NCBI GenBank assembly: GCA_031398695.1
Contig: JANNNU010000118.1
Span: 1-35,399 of the forward strand
Length of the DNA: 35,399 nucleotides
Origin: JAIYDJ01 sp031398695
Lineage (GTDB): Bacteria > Pseudomonadota > Alphaproteobacteria > Rhodobacterales > Rhodobacteraceae
Reading direction: 5' to 3'
The notes under the pieces are model-generated. The model saw nothing but the letters and a program-made list of their open reading frames with translations, searched no databases and was not told the origin of the DNA. The translations under genes and the position numbers were made by a program. Below, in pieces: positions 7,711-15,548 of the stretch. The number at the start of each line of letters is the position of its first letter. Position 1 is the stretch's first letter.

Positions 7711-8114
7711 GCGGCCTCCAGATGCGCCGTCAGGGCGGTACGGATGGCCTCGGGCCAGCGACCCGCGCGCATGTCGGGCGTCATCCAGACCATCGTCTTG
7801 CGGACAGTCAGACGCAGGATGCCGTCGCTCCGCGCCTCAAGCCGGAAGGTCGCAGAGGAGCTCCCGACTTGTTCCACGACCAGCAGCCAGTCGAGCAACT
7901 CTCCCAAACGCGACGGGGCGCGGAAGTCGGTTTCCAACCGGACGGTGGGCACTCCGGTGCGGTCAGTCATCATCTCATCGTAGGACCGGCCCACTTCGTC
8001 CCGAAAATAGTTTTCGCAAACCGAGTTGGTCATCTCGAAATAGCGCGGATAGAAAACGATGCCCGCGGGATCGCAGTGGTTGAACTCGACCCGGATCTGG
8101 CGGGAATAGCTCAC
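7707..8114 (-). CDS. Acyl-CoA thioesterase, 4-hydroxybenzoyl-CoA thioesterase (hot-dog) family
   Basis: A 135-residue hot-dog fold protein. The N-terminal motif EFNHCDPAGIVFYPRYFEMTN (D15, then AGIVFYP) is the signature of the 4-hydroxybenzoyl-CoA thioesterase/YbgC family, in which this Asp is catalytic. It would hydrolyse an aryl- or acyl-CoA. In the operon it may act as a safety valve that frees CoA when 2-aminobenzoyl-CoA or a dead-end thioester builds up; an obligatory pathway step is also possible. It overlaps the acyl-CoA dehydrogenase stop (ATGA, 8111-8114) and the Rid start (ATGA, 7707-7710), so it is translationally coupled on both sides. The substrate cannot be told from sequence. 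Confidence 0.85.
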   Translation of the reverse strand: MSYSRQIRVEFNHCDPAGIVFYPRYFEMTNSVCENYFRDEVGRSYDEMMTDRTGVPTVRLETDFRAPSRLGELLDWLLVVEQVGSSSATFRLEARSDGILRLTVRKTMVWMTPDMRAGRWPEAIRTALTAHLEAA

Positions 8115-9247
8115 GCCAATACCGATCGCGCGATGACGACGCGCTGCACGTCGGACGCACCCTCGTAGATCCGCAGCGCGCGGATTTCACGGTACAAGTT
8201 CTCAACGACGGACCCGTGCCGCACGCCGTCGCCGCCGTGCAGTTGCACGGCACTGTCGATTACCTCTTGGGCGGCTTCGGTTGCGTAGAGTTTTGCCATT
8301 GCCGCCTCGCGCGTGACCCGTTCGGCCCCGGTATCCTTGAGCCATGCCGCGCGATAGACCAGCAAGGCCGAGGCGTCAATTTTCAGCGCCATGTCGGCAA
8401 GATGGCCCTGCACCAGTTGCATTTCCGCCAAGGCGTGCCCTTGGATCTGCCGGGCCTTCACCCGCGACAGCGATTCGTCCAGCGCGCGGCGGGCAAAGCC
8501 CAAGGCCGCAGCACCGACGGTAGCGCGGAACACATCCAGCACCGCCATCGCCAGTTTGAACCCCGCGCCGGGGGTGCCGATCAGGGCGGATTCGGGCAGG
8601 ACCATGCCCGTCATCCGCAGGCTGGCGAGCGGGTGGGGCGCGATGACCTGCAGCCGTTCGGTGATTTCCAGACCGGGGGTGTCGGCGGGCATCAGGAAGG
8701 CCGACAGCCCGCGCGCGCCCGGAGCCTCGCCGGTGCGGGCGAACAGGACATACAGGTCGGCAATGCCGCCGTTGGAGATCCACGTCTTTTCGCCATCGAT
8801 CAACCAACCGCCCTGCACTTTCGTGGCTGTGGTGGCGGTGGCGGCCACGTCCGACCCCGATCCGGGTTCGGTCAGGGCAAAGGCGGAAATCGCGGTGCCC
8901 GCGCGGGTGCGCGAGAGCCATTCGCGCTGGTCCGGCGTGCCGAACAGGCTGATCGGACCCATCCCCAGCCCCTGCATCGCAAAGGCGAAATCGGCCAGCC
9001 CGTCATGGCGCGCCAGCGTTTCGCGGATCACGCACAGCGTGCGGACGTCCAGTTTTTCGCCGGCGGCCGCGCCCGAATGGCGCAGCCAGCCGCCCTGCCC
9101 CAGCGCCGCGACCAATCCCCGGCAGGCCGCGTCCACATCCGCGTGATCGACCGGCAGATGGTCGGCGCACCACGCGTCCAGTGCGGCGGCAAGATCGCGG
9201 TGGCGGGGATCGAAGAACGGCCAGTCAAGAAAGCTGCGGTCGGTCAT
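8111..9247 (-). CDS. Acyl-CoA dehydrogenase family protein
   Basis: A 378-residue FAD flavoprotein with the usual order of an N-terminal helical domain (to about 120), a middle beta domain (SAFALTEPGSGSDVAA at about 133-148 and GEKTWISNGGIADLYVL) and a C-terminal helical domain ending QLHGGDGVRHGSVVENLYREIRALRIYEGASDVQR. The catalytic base Glu is present (E362, in IYEGAS). It should introduce the 2,3-double bond in an acyl-CoA during beta-oxidation of the ring-cleavage product and pass electrons to ETF. It is one of the beta-oxidation-type genes expected in a 2-aminobenzoate cluster. It lies 52 bp downstream of the crotonase gene, the only real gap in the operon, and overlaps the thioesterase downstream. 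Confidence 0.9.
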   Translation of the reverse strand: MTDRSFLDWPFFDPRHRDLAAALDAWCADHLPVDHADVDAACRGLVAALGQGGWLRHSGAAAGEKLDVRTLCVIRETLARHDGLADFAFAMQGLGMGPISLFGTPDQREWLSRTRAGTAISAFALTEPGSGSDVAATATTATKVQGGWLIDGEKTWISNGGIADLYVLFARTGEAPGARGLSAFLMPADTPGLEITERLQVIAPHPLASLRMTGMVLPESALIGTPGAGFKLAMAVLDVFRATVGAAALGFARRALDESLSRVKARQIQGHALAEMQLVQGHLADMALKIDASALLVYRAAWLKDTGAERVTREAAMAKLYATEAAQEVIDSAVQLHGGDGVRHGSVVENLYREIRALRIYEGASDVQRVVIARSVLA

Positions 9248-9299
9248 GTTCGGTTCTTTCGCGCATCAGGTGCAGGTGTGATTTTTCGCAGAGAAATCG

Positions 9300-10112
9300 T
9301 CAATCTCCCTCAAACACCGGCGTTTCCTTGGCGACGAAGGCGCGGTAGGCGCGCTCGAAATCGCGGGTCTGCATGCAGATCGCCTGCGCCTGCGCCTCTG
9401 CCTCGATCGCCTGTTCCAGCCCCATGTTCCATTCCTGATTGAGCTGCGTCTTGGTGATGCCATGCGCAAACGTCGGCCCCGCCGCCAGTTGCCGCGCGAG
9501 GCTCAACGCCGCCTCGTCCAGCGCCTCGGGGGCGTGCAGGGCGTTCCAGAAGCCCCAGCGTTCGCCTTCCTCGGCGCGCAGGATGCGGCCGGTGTAAAGG
9601 AGTTCCGCCGCCCGCCCCTGCCCCACGATGCGCGGCAGCATGGCGCAGGCCCCCATGTCGCAGCCCGCAAGGCCCACGCGGGTGAACAGGAAGGCGCATT
9701 TCGCCCCCGGTGTCGCCAGCCGCAGATCGGACGCCATCGCCATGATCGCCCCCGCCCCGACGCAGATGCCGTCCACCGCCGCGATGATCGGCTTGCCGCA
9801 GCCCATCAAAGCCATGACCAGATCGCCGGTCATCCGGGTAAAGGCGAGAATCTCTTTCATCTGCATCCCGACCAGCGGGCCGATGATGTCGTGCACATCG
9901 CCGCCCGAACAGAAGTTGCCGCCGTTCGAGGCCAGCACCACGACATCGACATCCACTGCATAGACCAGCGCGCGGAAGGTGTCGCGCAGTTCGGCATAGC
10001 TTTGAAATGTCAGCGGGTTCTTGCGGTCGGGGCGGTTCAGCCGGATCGTGGCGATGCCGTCTGCCACATGCCACAGGAAATGTTCGGGTTGCAGTCCGGC
10101 GAGTTCGGTCAT
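9300..10112 (-). CDS. Enoyl-CoA hydratase/isomerase (crotonase) family, both hydratase glutamates missing; candidate ring hydrolase
   Basis: A 270-residue crotonase-fold protein. The oxyanion-hole segments are recognisable (NFCSGGDVHDI at about 66-76 and DGICVGAGAIM at about 114-125). The two glutamates that perform hydration in true enoyl-CoA hydratases are not there: aligned by hand with the other crotonase of the window (E108, E128), the positions are Ile124 and about Phe143. A nearby acidic residue, D152 (GLAGCDMGA), falls in the loop where ring-closing or ring-opening relatives (MenB, BadI, 6-oxocamphor hydrolase) place a catalytic Asp. A role as C-C hydrolase opening the deaminated ring is therefore plausible but unproven. 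The ATG at 10112 overlaps the MarR stop (ATGA). Confidence 0.85.
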   Translation of the reverse strand: MTELAGLQPEHFLWHVADGIATIRLNRPDRKNPLTFQSYAELRDTFRALVYAVDVDVVVLASNGGNFCSGGDVHDIIGPLVGMQMKEILAFTRMTGDLVMALMGCGKPIIAAVDGICVGAGAIMAMASDLRLATPGAKCAFLFTRVGLAGCDMGACAMLPRIVGQGRAAELLYTGRILRAEEGERWGFWNALHAPEALDEAALSLARQLAAGPTFAHGITKTQLNQEWNMGLEQAIEAEAQAQAICMQTRDFERAYRAFVAKETPVFEGD

Positions 10113-10546
10113 CCCACGGCCACCATGCGTTTGAGGATATCGGTCATCGCTTCCAGATCATCTTCGGACAGGCGCGAGAACAGGCGCGATACTTCGGCCT
10201 CGTGGTCCGCCGCGAGGGTTTCGAACTGCGCCACGCCCTCGGGGGTCAGGGCGACAAAGACGGTGCGGCGATCGGTTTCCGACGGCGTGCGGCGGACAAG
10301 GCCGGTCTGTTCCAGCCGGTCCACCACGGTCGTCGCGTTGCCGTTCGACACCAGCAGCATTCGGCTCAGCTCGCTCATCGTCACCCCGTCGCGGCGGCGG
10401 AAGAGGGCGGCCATCACGTCGAACCGTGGCAGCGTCGTGCCGTGTTTGACGCGCAGGAATTCGCGCAGGGTCGTCTCGGCAGAGCGGGTGACGCCTAGCA
10501 GGCGGATCCACATCTTCAATCGGCGTTTGGAGAGCGGATCGTTCAC
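10109..10546 (-). CDS. MarR-family transcriptional regulator
   Basis: A 145-residue winged-helix regulator. The central DNA-binding part is clear: LPRFDVMAALFRRRDGVTMSELSRMLLVSNGNATTVVDRLEQTGLVRR, then a wing (SETDRRTVFVALTPEG) and a C-terminal dimerisation helix. The start is GTG at 10546, because GTGA overlaps the SDR stop; the frame has no better start. A MarR-like regulator is also reported in the A. evansii 2-aminobenzoate cluster. MarR regulators of aromatic CoA pathways are often repressors released by the aryl-CoA intermediate, which would make 2-aminobenzoyl-CoA the natural inducer here (inference). The likely target is the palindrome at 13627-13642, at the head of its own operon. 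Confidence 0.88.
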   Translation of the reverse strand: MNDPLSKRRLKMWIRLLGVTRSAETTLREFLRVKHGTTLPRFDVMAALFRRRDGVTMSELSRMLLVSNGNATTVVDRLEQTGLVRRTPSETDRRTVFVALTPEGVAQFETLAADHEAEVSRLFSRLSEDDLEAMTDILKRMVAVG

Positions 10547-11283
10547 GCCTCGCCCCCCGATATCACGATCCCCTGCCCGTTGACGCCACCTGCGGCGTCC
10601 GAGCACAGGTAAAGGGCGGCGGCGGTCACCTCGTCGGGGCGGTAGAGGCGGTTCTGCGGGCTCATCGCCTCGAGCGCGGCGCGGGATTCGGGCAGGGTGC
10701 GGCCGGTCTTGGTCGAGATGACGGCGATCGAACGGTCGGTCATCTGGGTATCCAGAAAGCCGGGGCAGATGGCGTTGACCGTGACCGGGCCGCGCGCGAC
10801 CTCGAGCGCCAGCGACCGGACAAGGCCCATCACGCCGTGTTTCGCGGCGGCATAGGGCGCGATCTTGGCATAGCCCTTGACCCCGGCGGTGGAGGACACC
10901 GCGATCAGGCGACCCCAGCCGTCGAACTGGCGCAACCCGTCGCGGAAGGTCAGGAACACCCCGGTCAGGTTGACCGACAGCATGGCGTTCCATTGTGCGA
11001 GGGTGGTCTTGGCGAAGGGGGCAGAGTCGGCCTGCCCCGCGTTGGCGACGACGATGTCGACGCGGCCTGCGGCGGCGTAAAGGGCGGCAACTGAGGCTTC
11101 GTCCGTCACGTCGCAGGGCAGAGCGCGGATGGCCGGGTGCCGGGCGGCGATGGTTTGCAGCGCGTCAAGGCGGCGCCCGCAGATCACCACCTCGGCGGCG
11201 CCCGCCTTGGCAAAGCCGAGCGCGAGGTCGGCCCCCGCCCCGGACCCGCCACCCGTCACCAGAACCCGGCGCCCTTCGATCAT
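10543..11283 (-). CDS. SDR-family NAD(P)-dependent oxidoreductase
   Basis: A 246-residue classical short-chain dehydrogenase. The Rossmann motif TGGGSGAG lies at about residues 10-17, the NAG motif (VANAGQ) at about 82, and the active site is SSTAG with YAAAK (Ser about 133, Tyr about 146, Lys about 150). The C-terminus ends in the usual SDAAGGVNGQGIVISGG. It should reduce a keto group, or oxidise a hydroxyl, on a CoA-bound cyclic or ring-opened intermediate. A 5-oxo group is present in the known product of the monooxygenase/reductase and is one candidate. The ATG at 11283 overlaps the stop of the monooxygenase/reductase gene (ATGA), and the stop overlaps the MarR start. The exact substrate is unknown. 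Confidence 0.87.
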   Translation of the reverse strand: MIEGRRVLVTGGGSGAGADLALGFAKAGAAEVVICGRRLDALQTIAARHPAIRALPCDVTDEASVAALYAAAGRVDIVVANAGQADSAPFAKTTLAQWNAMLSVNLTGVFLTFRDGLRQFDGWGRLIAVSSTAGVKGYAKIAPYAAAKHGVMGLVRSLALEVARGPVTVNAICPGFLDTQMTDRSIAVISTKTGRTLPESRAALEAMSPQNRLYRPDEVTAAALYLCSDAAGGVNGQGIVISGGEA

Positions 11284-13566
11284 GCCCGGATCACCTCGGC
11301 CGTCTTCGATTGCAGACGGCGCAACTGGTCGCGCCCGGCAATGTAGGGCAGCGGCCAGTCGGTGGCCTCGTCGCCCAGTGCGGCGGCGGCGTGCAGCGTC
11401 CAGTAGGGGTCGGCCAGATGCGGGCGGGCGAGGCAGACCAGATCGGCCCGGCCCGCGAGCAGGATCGAGTTGACGTGGTCGGGTTCGGTGATGTTGCCGA
11501 CGGCCATCGTGGCGATCCCCGCCTCGTTGCGGATGCGGTCGCTGAACGGGGTCTGGAACATCCGGCCATAGACGGGCTTGGCGTCGATCGAGGTCTGGCC
11601 TGCGGACACGTCGATGATATCCGCCCCGTGGGCTGCGAAAAGCCTCGCGATTTCAACCGCCTCGTCCGGTGTCACGCCGTCGTCGCCCGTCCAGTCTGTC
11701 GCGCTGATCCTGACAGACAGGGGCTTGTCCTGCCCCCAGGCCGCGCGCATCGCCGTCAGCACTTCAAGCGGCCAGCGCATCCGGTTTTGGAGGCTGCCGC
11801 CATAAGCATCGGTACGCCTGTTCGAGGTCGGGCTGATGAAGGACGACACCAGATAGCCGTGGGCCGCATGCAATTCCACCATGTCGAACCCGGCGCGGCG
11901 GGCCATCTGCGTGGCGGCCACGAATTGCGCCGTCACATCGTCCATGTCCGCCCGCGTCATTTCGCGCGGGACCGCGTTGCGGGGCGACCACGGCAGGGCC
12001 GAGGGGTGCGATCAGCGGCCAGTTGCCGCCCGTCAGGGGGGTATCGCTGTCCTCCCAGCCAAGCTGTGTGCTGGCCTTGCGCCCGGCATGGCCGATCTGG
12101 CAGCAGATCTTGGCCGTGGTTTCGGCATGGACGAAGGTAACGATCCGCGCCCAGGCCGACTCGTGTTCCGGCGCGTAGAGGCCGGGGCAGCCGGGCGTGA
12201 TGCGACCGAAGGCCGAGGTGCAGGTCATTTCGGTGTAGACCAGCCCCGCGCCGCCCTTGGCGCGTTCGCCGTAATGGATCAGGTGCCAGTCGGTCGGGCA
12301 GCCGTCCACCGCCTTGTATTGCGCCATCGGCGAGACGACGACACGGTTCTTCAGCGCCATGTCGCGCAAGGTTAAGGGGGCGAACATCGGCTTGCGGCCG
12401 GGTTGGCCGCCCGCCTGCCGCTGGAACCAGTCTTCGGTGCGGCCCAGCCATGCGGGGTCGCGCAGCCGCAGGTTTTCATGTCCGATCCGCTGGCTGCGGG
12501 TCAGCAGCGAATAGGCGAACTGTTCCGGTGGCAGGTCGAGATAGCGTTCGACCTCTTCGAACCACTCCAGCGAGTTGCGGGCGGCGGATTGCAGGCGCAG
12601 CACCTCGACCCGGCGTTCGTCCTGATAGCGCTGGAAGGCGGCCTTCGTGTCGGATTCGCTGTGCAGATATTCGGCAAGCGCGATGGCCGAATCGAAGGCC
12701 AGCCGCGTGCCGGAGCCGATCGAGAAATGGCTGGTCGCTGCCGCATCGCCCATCAGGACGACGTTTTCGTGGAACCAAGTCCCGCAGACCACGCGCGGAA
12801 AATTCATCCAGACCGCAGAGCCGCGCAGGTGCGCCGCGTTGGAAATCAAAGCGTTGCCGCCCAGATGCGCTGCAAAGATCCTGCGACAGGTTTCGACAGT
12901 GTCTTCCTTCGACATCGCGTCGAACCCCCACCGATCCCAGGTGTCCTGCGCACATTCAACGATGAATGTCGCGGTCTGGTCGTCGAACTGGTAGGCGTGC
13001 GCCCAGACCCAGCCGTGTTCGGTCTTTTCGAAGATGAAGGTGAAGGCGTCGTCGAACTTGGCCTGCGTACCCAGCCAGACGAACTTGCACAGGCGCATGT
13101 CGATGTCGGGCTGAAAAACGCTTTCATACTCGCGGCGCACGGCTGAGTTGATGCCGTCGCAGGCAACAACGATGTCATAAGCGCGGCGGTATTCCTCGGC
13201 CGTTCTGAATTCGGTCTCGAACTGCAGATCGACACCCAACTCACGCGCGCGGGCCTGCAGCAGGATCAGCATCTGCTTGCGTCCGATCCCGGCAAAGCCG
13301 TGGCCGCCCGACACGGTGCGCACGCCGTCATGCACCACGGCAACGTCGTCCCAATAGGCGAAGTGGTCGCGGATCGACTGGGTCGACACCGGATCGTTCT
13401 TCTGCATCCGCCCCAGCGCATCGTCCGAAAGCACGACGCCCCAGCCAAAGGTGTCATTCGCGCGGTTGCGTTCCAGCACTGTCACCTGATGTGCGGGGTT
13501 GCGCAGCTTCATCGAGATGGCGAAGTAAAGGCCGGCGGGTCCGCCACCAAGGCAGAGGATTTTCAT
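11280..13566 (-). pseudogene. Bifunctional 2-aminobenzoyl-CoA monooxygenase/reductase, interrupted by a one-base frameshift
   Basis: Fusion of two flavoproteins. The N-terminal half (about 1-385) is a salicylate-hydroxylase-type FAD monooxygenase: CLGGGPAGLYFAISM at 4-18, FGWGVVLSDDAL, and the second FAD motif VLMGDAAATSHFSIGSG near 285. The C-terminal half (from about 395) is Old Yellow Enzyme-like: APLTLRDMALKNRVVVSPM, DWHLIHYGERAKGGAGLVYTE, and further on ELHAAHGYLVSSFISP. It hydroxylates and then reduces 2-aminobenzoyl-CoA to a non-aromatic cyclohexenone-CoA; a salicylyl-CoA 5-hydroxylase is the closest alternative. Reading frames change in the CCCC run at 12006-12003, near codon 520. Removing one C joins GGNWPLIAP to the missing SALPWSPRNAVPREM and gives 761 codons, close to the 87-kDa size known for the family. 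The start ATG at 13566 has CGGAG 8 nt upstream. Mutation or sequencing error cannot be separated here. Confidence 0.88.
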
Positions 13567-13626
13567 GGACGAACTCCGGGTGAGGCACAGCGTCTTATTC
13601 GGATAGGGTTGCACCGGAGGTAAATA

Positions 13627-13656
13627 ATTTCAAGCTTGAAATATTACACTTGAAAT
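13627..13656. promoter_or_regulatory. Candidate MarR operator in the divergent control region
   Basis: A perfect 16-bp palindrome, ATTTCAAGCTTGAAAT (13627-13642), is followed by a third half-site CTTGAAAT (13649-13656). It lies in an A+T-rich patch within the 117 bp between the divergent starts at 13566 and 13684, in otherwise G+C-rich DNA. Size and symmetry suit a MarR dimer, and the MarR gene at 10109-10546 is in one of the two operons that would be controlled. Assignment is by position and symmetry only. Confidence 0.65.
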
Positions 13657-13683
13657 TATGTCGCAGGGCGTAAAGATCGCGAC

Positions 13684-14439
13684 ATGGACCTGATCATCAC
13701 TCCGATGCAGGGATGGGTGCGGCTAACGCTGCACCGGCCCGAACATAAGAACGCGCTGAACACGGAGCTGCTTTCCGCTTTGGCCGAGGCGTTGGGCGGT
13801 CTGGCCGCCGATTCCGGGTGCCGGGCGGTGGTGCTGACCGGGGCGGAGGGCAACTTTGCCGCCGGGGCGGATATCGTCGAGATTGAGCACAAGACGGCGC
13901 TCGAGGCGTCAACCGACCCGAGGAAAGCGCATTGGGCGGCAATCGCTGCGTTCCCGAAACCCTTGATCGCGGCCGTGGACGGGTTTGCTTTAGGCGGTGG
14001 GTTTGAACTCGCGTTGATGTCGGATCTGTTAGTGCTAGGGGCTACGGCAAAGGTGGGGCTGCCGGAGACGAACCTTGGCCTGATCCCCGGCGCGGGGGGC
14101 GGGCAGAGGTTGCAGGCGCTCGTAGGCCGCGCCCGGGCGATGCGGATGGTGCTGACGGGGGAGATCATCGACGCCGCCACCGCGCTCGACTGGGGAATTG
14201 CGGCCTATAAGGCCGCGGGGCCGGCGCAGGAGATGGCCGAGGCGCTGGCGGTGCGGCTGGTGGCGCGGGCCCCTCTGGCGCTGACGGCGGCCAAGGCGGC
14301 GCTGCGGGCGGGCGAGGCGCAGGGGCTGGCGCTGGAGGCAGAACGGGCGGGTTTTGAGGCGCTGCTCGACAGTGCCGACAAGGCCGAGGGCATCGCCGCA
14401 TTTCGAGCACGGCGCAAGGCGGAGTTTACGGGCGAATGA
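13684..14439 (+). CDS. Enoyl-CoA hydratase/isomerase family protein (canonical catalytic residues)
   Basis: A 251-residue crotonase with all standard elements: NALNTELL near the N-terminus, the oxyanion-hole segments NFAAGADIVE (57-66) and DGFALGGGFELAL (99-111), and both hydratase glutamates, E108 (GGFEL) and E128 (LPETNLGLIPGAGG). It should hydrate the 2-enoyl-CoA formed by the acyl-CoA dehydrogenase. Similarity is of the PaaF/short-chain hydratase type. It is the first gene of the plus-strand beta-oxidation operon, directly downstream of the palindromic operator region, and its stop overlaps the next start (ATGA, 14436-14439). The contrast with the crotonase at 9300-10112, which lacks both glutamates, suggests different jobs for the two. 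Confidence 0.9.
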   Translation: MDLIITPMQGWVRLTLHRPEHKNALNTELLSALAEALGGLAADSGCRAVVLTGAEGNFAAGADIVEIEHKTALEASTDPRKAHWAAIAAFPKPLIAAVDGFALGGGFELALMSDLLVLGATAKVGLPETNLGLIPGAGGGQRLQALVGRARAMRMVLTGEIIDAATALDWGIAAYKAAGPAQEMAEALAVRLVARAPLALTAAKAALRAGEAQGLALEAERAGFEALLDSADKAEGIAAFRARRKAEFTGE

Positions 14440-15548
14440 CGGTGGGGATCATCGGACTGGGCGCGATGGGGTTGGGGATCGCGCAGGTCTATGCGCAGGC
14501 GGGTCAGGACGTGATCGCGACGGATACCAGTGCGGACTCGCGCGCGACGGCAGTGGCGCGGCTGAGGGCGGCGCTGGAGCCGCGGGTGGCCAAGGGAGCG
14601 ATGACGGACGGCGTTCGGGATGCGGTGCTGGGCCGGGTGAAAGTGGTGGACCGGGTCGATGCGCTGTCCGGGGCCGATCTGGTGATCGAGGCGGTGGTGG
14701 AGCGGCTGGAGGTCAAGCAGGCGGTGTTTGCCGCGCTGGAACCGCTGCTGGCGACTGGGGCAGTGCTGGCCAGCAACACCTCATCTCTGTCGATTGCTGC
14801 GATTGCAGAAGGACTGGCGCGGCCCGACCGGATAGTGGGCCTGCATTTCTTCAACCCCGCCCCGGCGATGCGGCTGGTCGAACTGATCCCGCATGACGGG
14901 ACGGACCCACAGGCGGTGGCGCATGCGCGCATTCTGACGGAAAGCGCGGGCAAGACAGTGATCCAATGCGCCGACCGCCCAGGTTTCATCGTCAACCGCT
15001 GTGCCCGGCCGTTCTACGGCGAGGCGCTGGCAATGCTGGAGGAAGGCCGAGAGCCGGGCGAGATCGACGCGGCGCTGTGTGCGGCAGGGTATCGGATCGG
15101 GCCGCTGGGGCTGATCGACCTGATCGGGGCAGACATCAACCTTGCCGCGACGCAAAGCCTGTCGGATGCCATGGGCGGGCATCCGCGATATCACGTGTTT
15201 GCCAGCCTGCGCGCACAGGTGGCGCGGGGAGATCTGGGGCGCAAGACCGGGCGGGGCTTCGTGTTTCCCGCCGCCGCCGTGCCCGCTCCAAGGGATGCCG
15301 GGGCCATCGTGCAGCGGATCGAGGCGACGCTGGTGAACGAGGCGTCGTGGCTGCTGGCAGAGGGGGGCTGTTCCGACGATGGCATCGACACCGCGTTGCG
15401 GCTTGGTCTGAACTTTCCGCGCGGGCCGTTCGCGATTCTGGCCGAGCGAGGGCCACAGGCGGTGCGCGCGACGCTCGCTGCGCTGGAAGCCGCAGCCCCG
15501 CCGCATCTGAAGGGGCGCTATCTGACCGCACCGGGGGTGAGCCGATGA
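14436..15548 (+). CDS. 3-hydroxyacyl-CoA dehydrogenase
   Basis: A 370-residue NAD-dependent dehydrogenase of the PaaH/FadB-C type. The N-terminal Rossmann domain has GLGAMGLGIAQVYA (7-20) and SNTSSLSI near 110, and the family motif GLHFFNPAPAMRLVELI follows near 130. The catalytic His is in HFFNP and the catalytic Glu is expected in VELI. Two C-terminal helical domain repeats follow (PGFIVNRCARPFYGEAL with GPLGLIDLIG, and the shorter VNEASWLLAEGG with NFPRGP), explaining the length over single-repeat enzymes. It oxidises the 3-hydroxyacyl-CoA made by the upstream hydratase. It is coupled to both neighbours by 4-bp overlaps. Confidence 0.92.
   Translation: MTVGIIGLGAMGLGIAQVYAQAGQDVIATDTSADSRATAVARLRAALEPRVAKGAMTDGVRDAVLGRVKVVDRVDALSGADLVIEAVVERLEVKQAVFAALEPLLATGAVLASNTSSLSIAAIAEGLARPDRIVGLHFFNPAPAMRLVELIPHDGTDPQAVAHARILTESAGKTVIQCADRPGFIVNRCARPFYGEALAMLEEGREPGEIDAALCAAGYRIGPLGLIDLIGADINLAATQSLSDAMGGHPRYHVFASLRAQVARGDLGRKTGRGFVFPAAAVPAPRDAGAIVQRIEATLVNEASWLLAEGGCSDDGIDTALRLGLNFPRGPFAILAERGPQAVRATLAALEAAAPPHLKGRYLTAPGVSR

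Noticed and set aside
8216..9442. Long plus-strand open frame (408 codons) opposite the acyl-CoA dehydrogenase
   Set aside because: It is antisense to a gene with full family motifs, rich in His/Arg/Gly/Gln with no domain; high G+C codon structure keeps such frames open.
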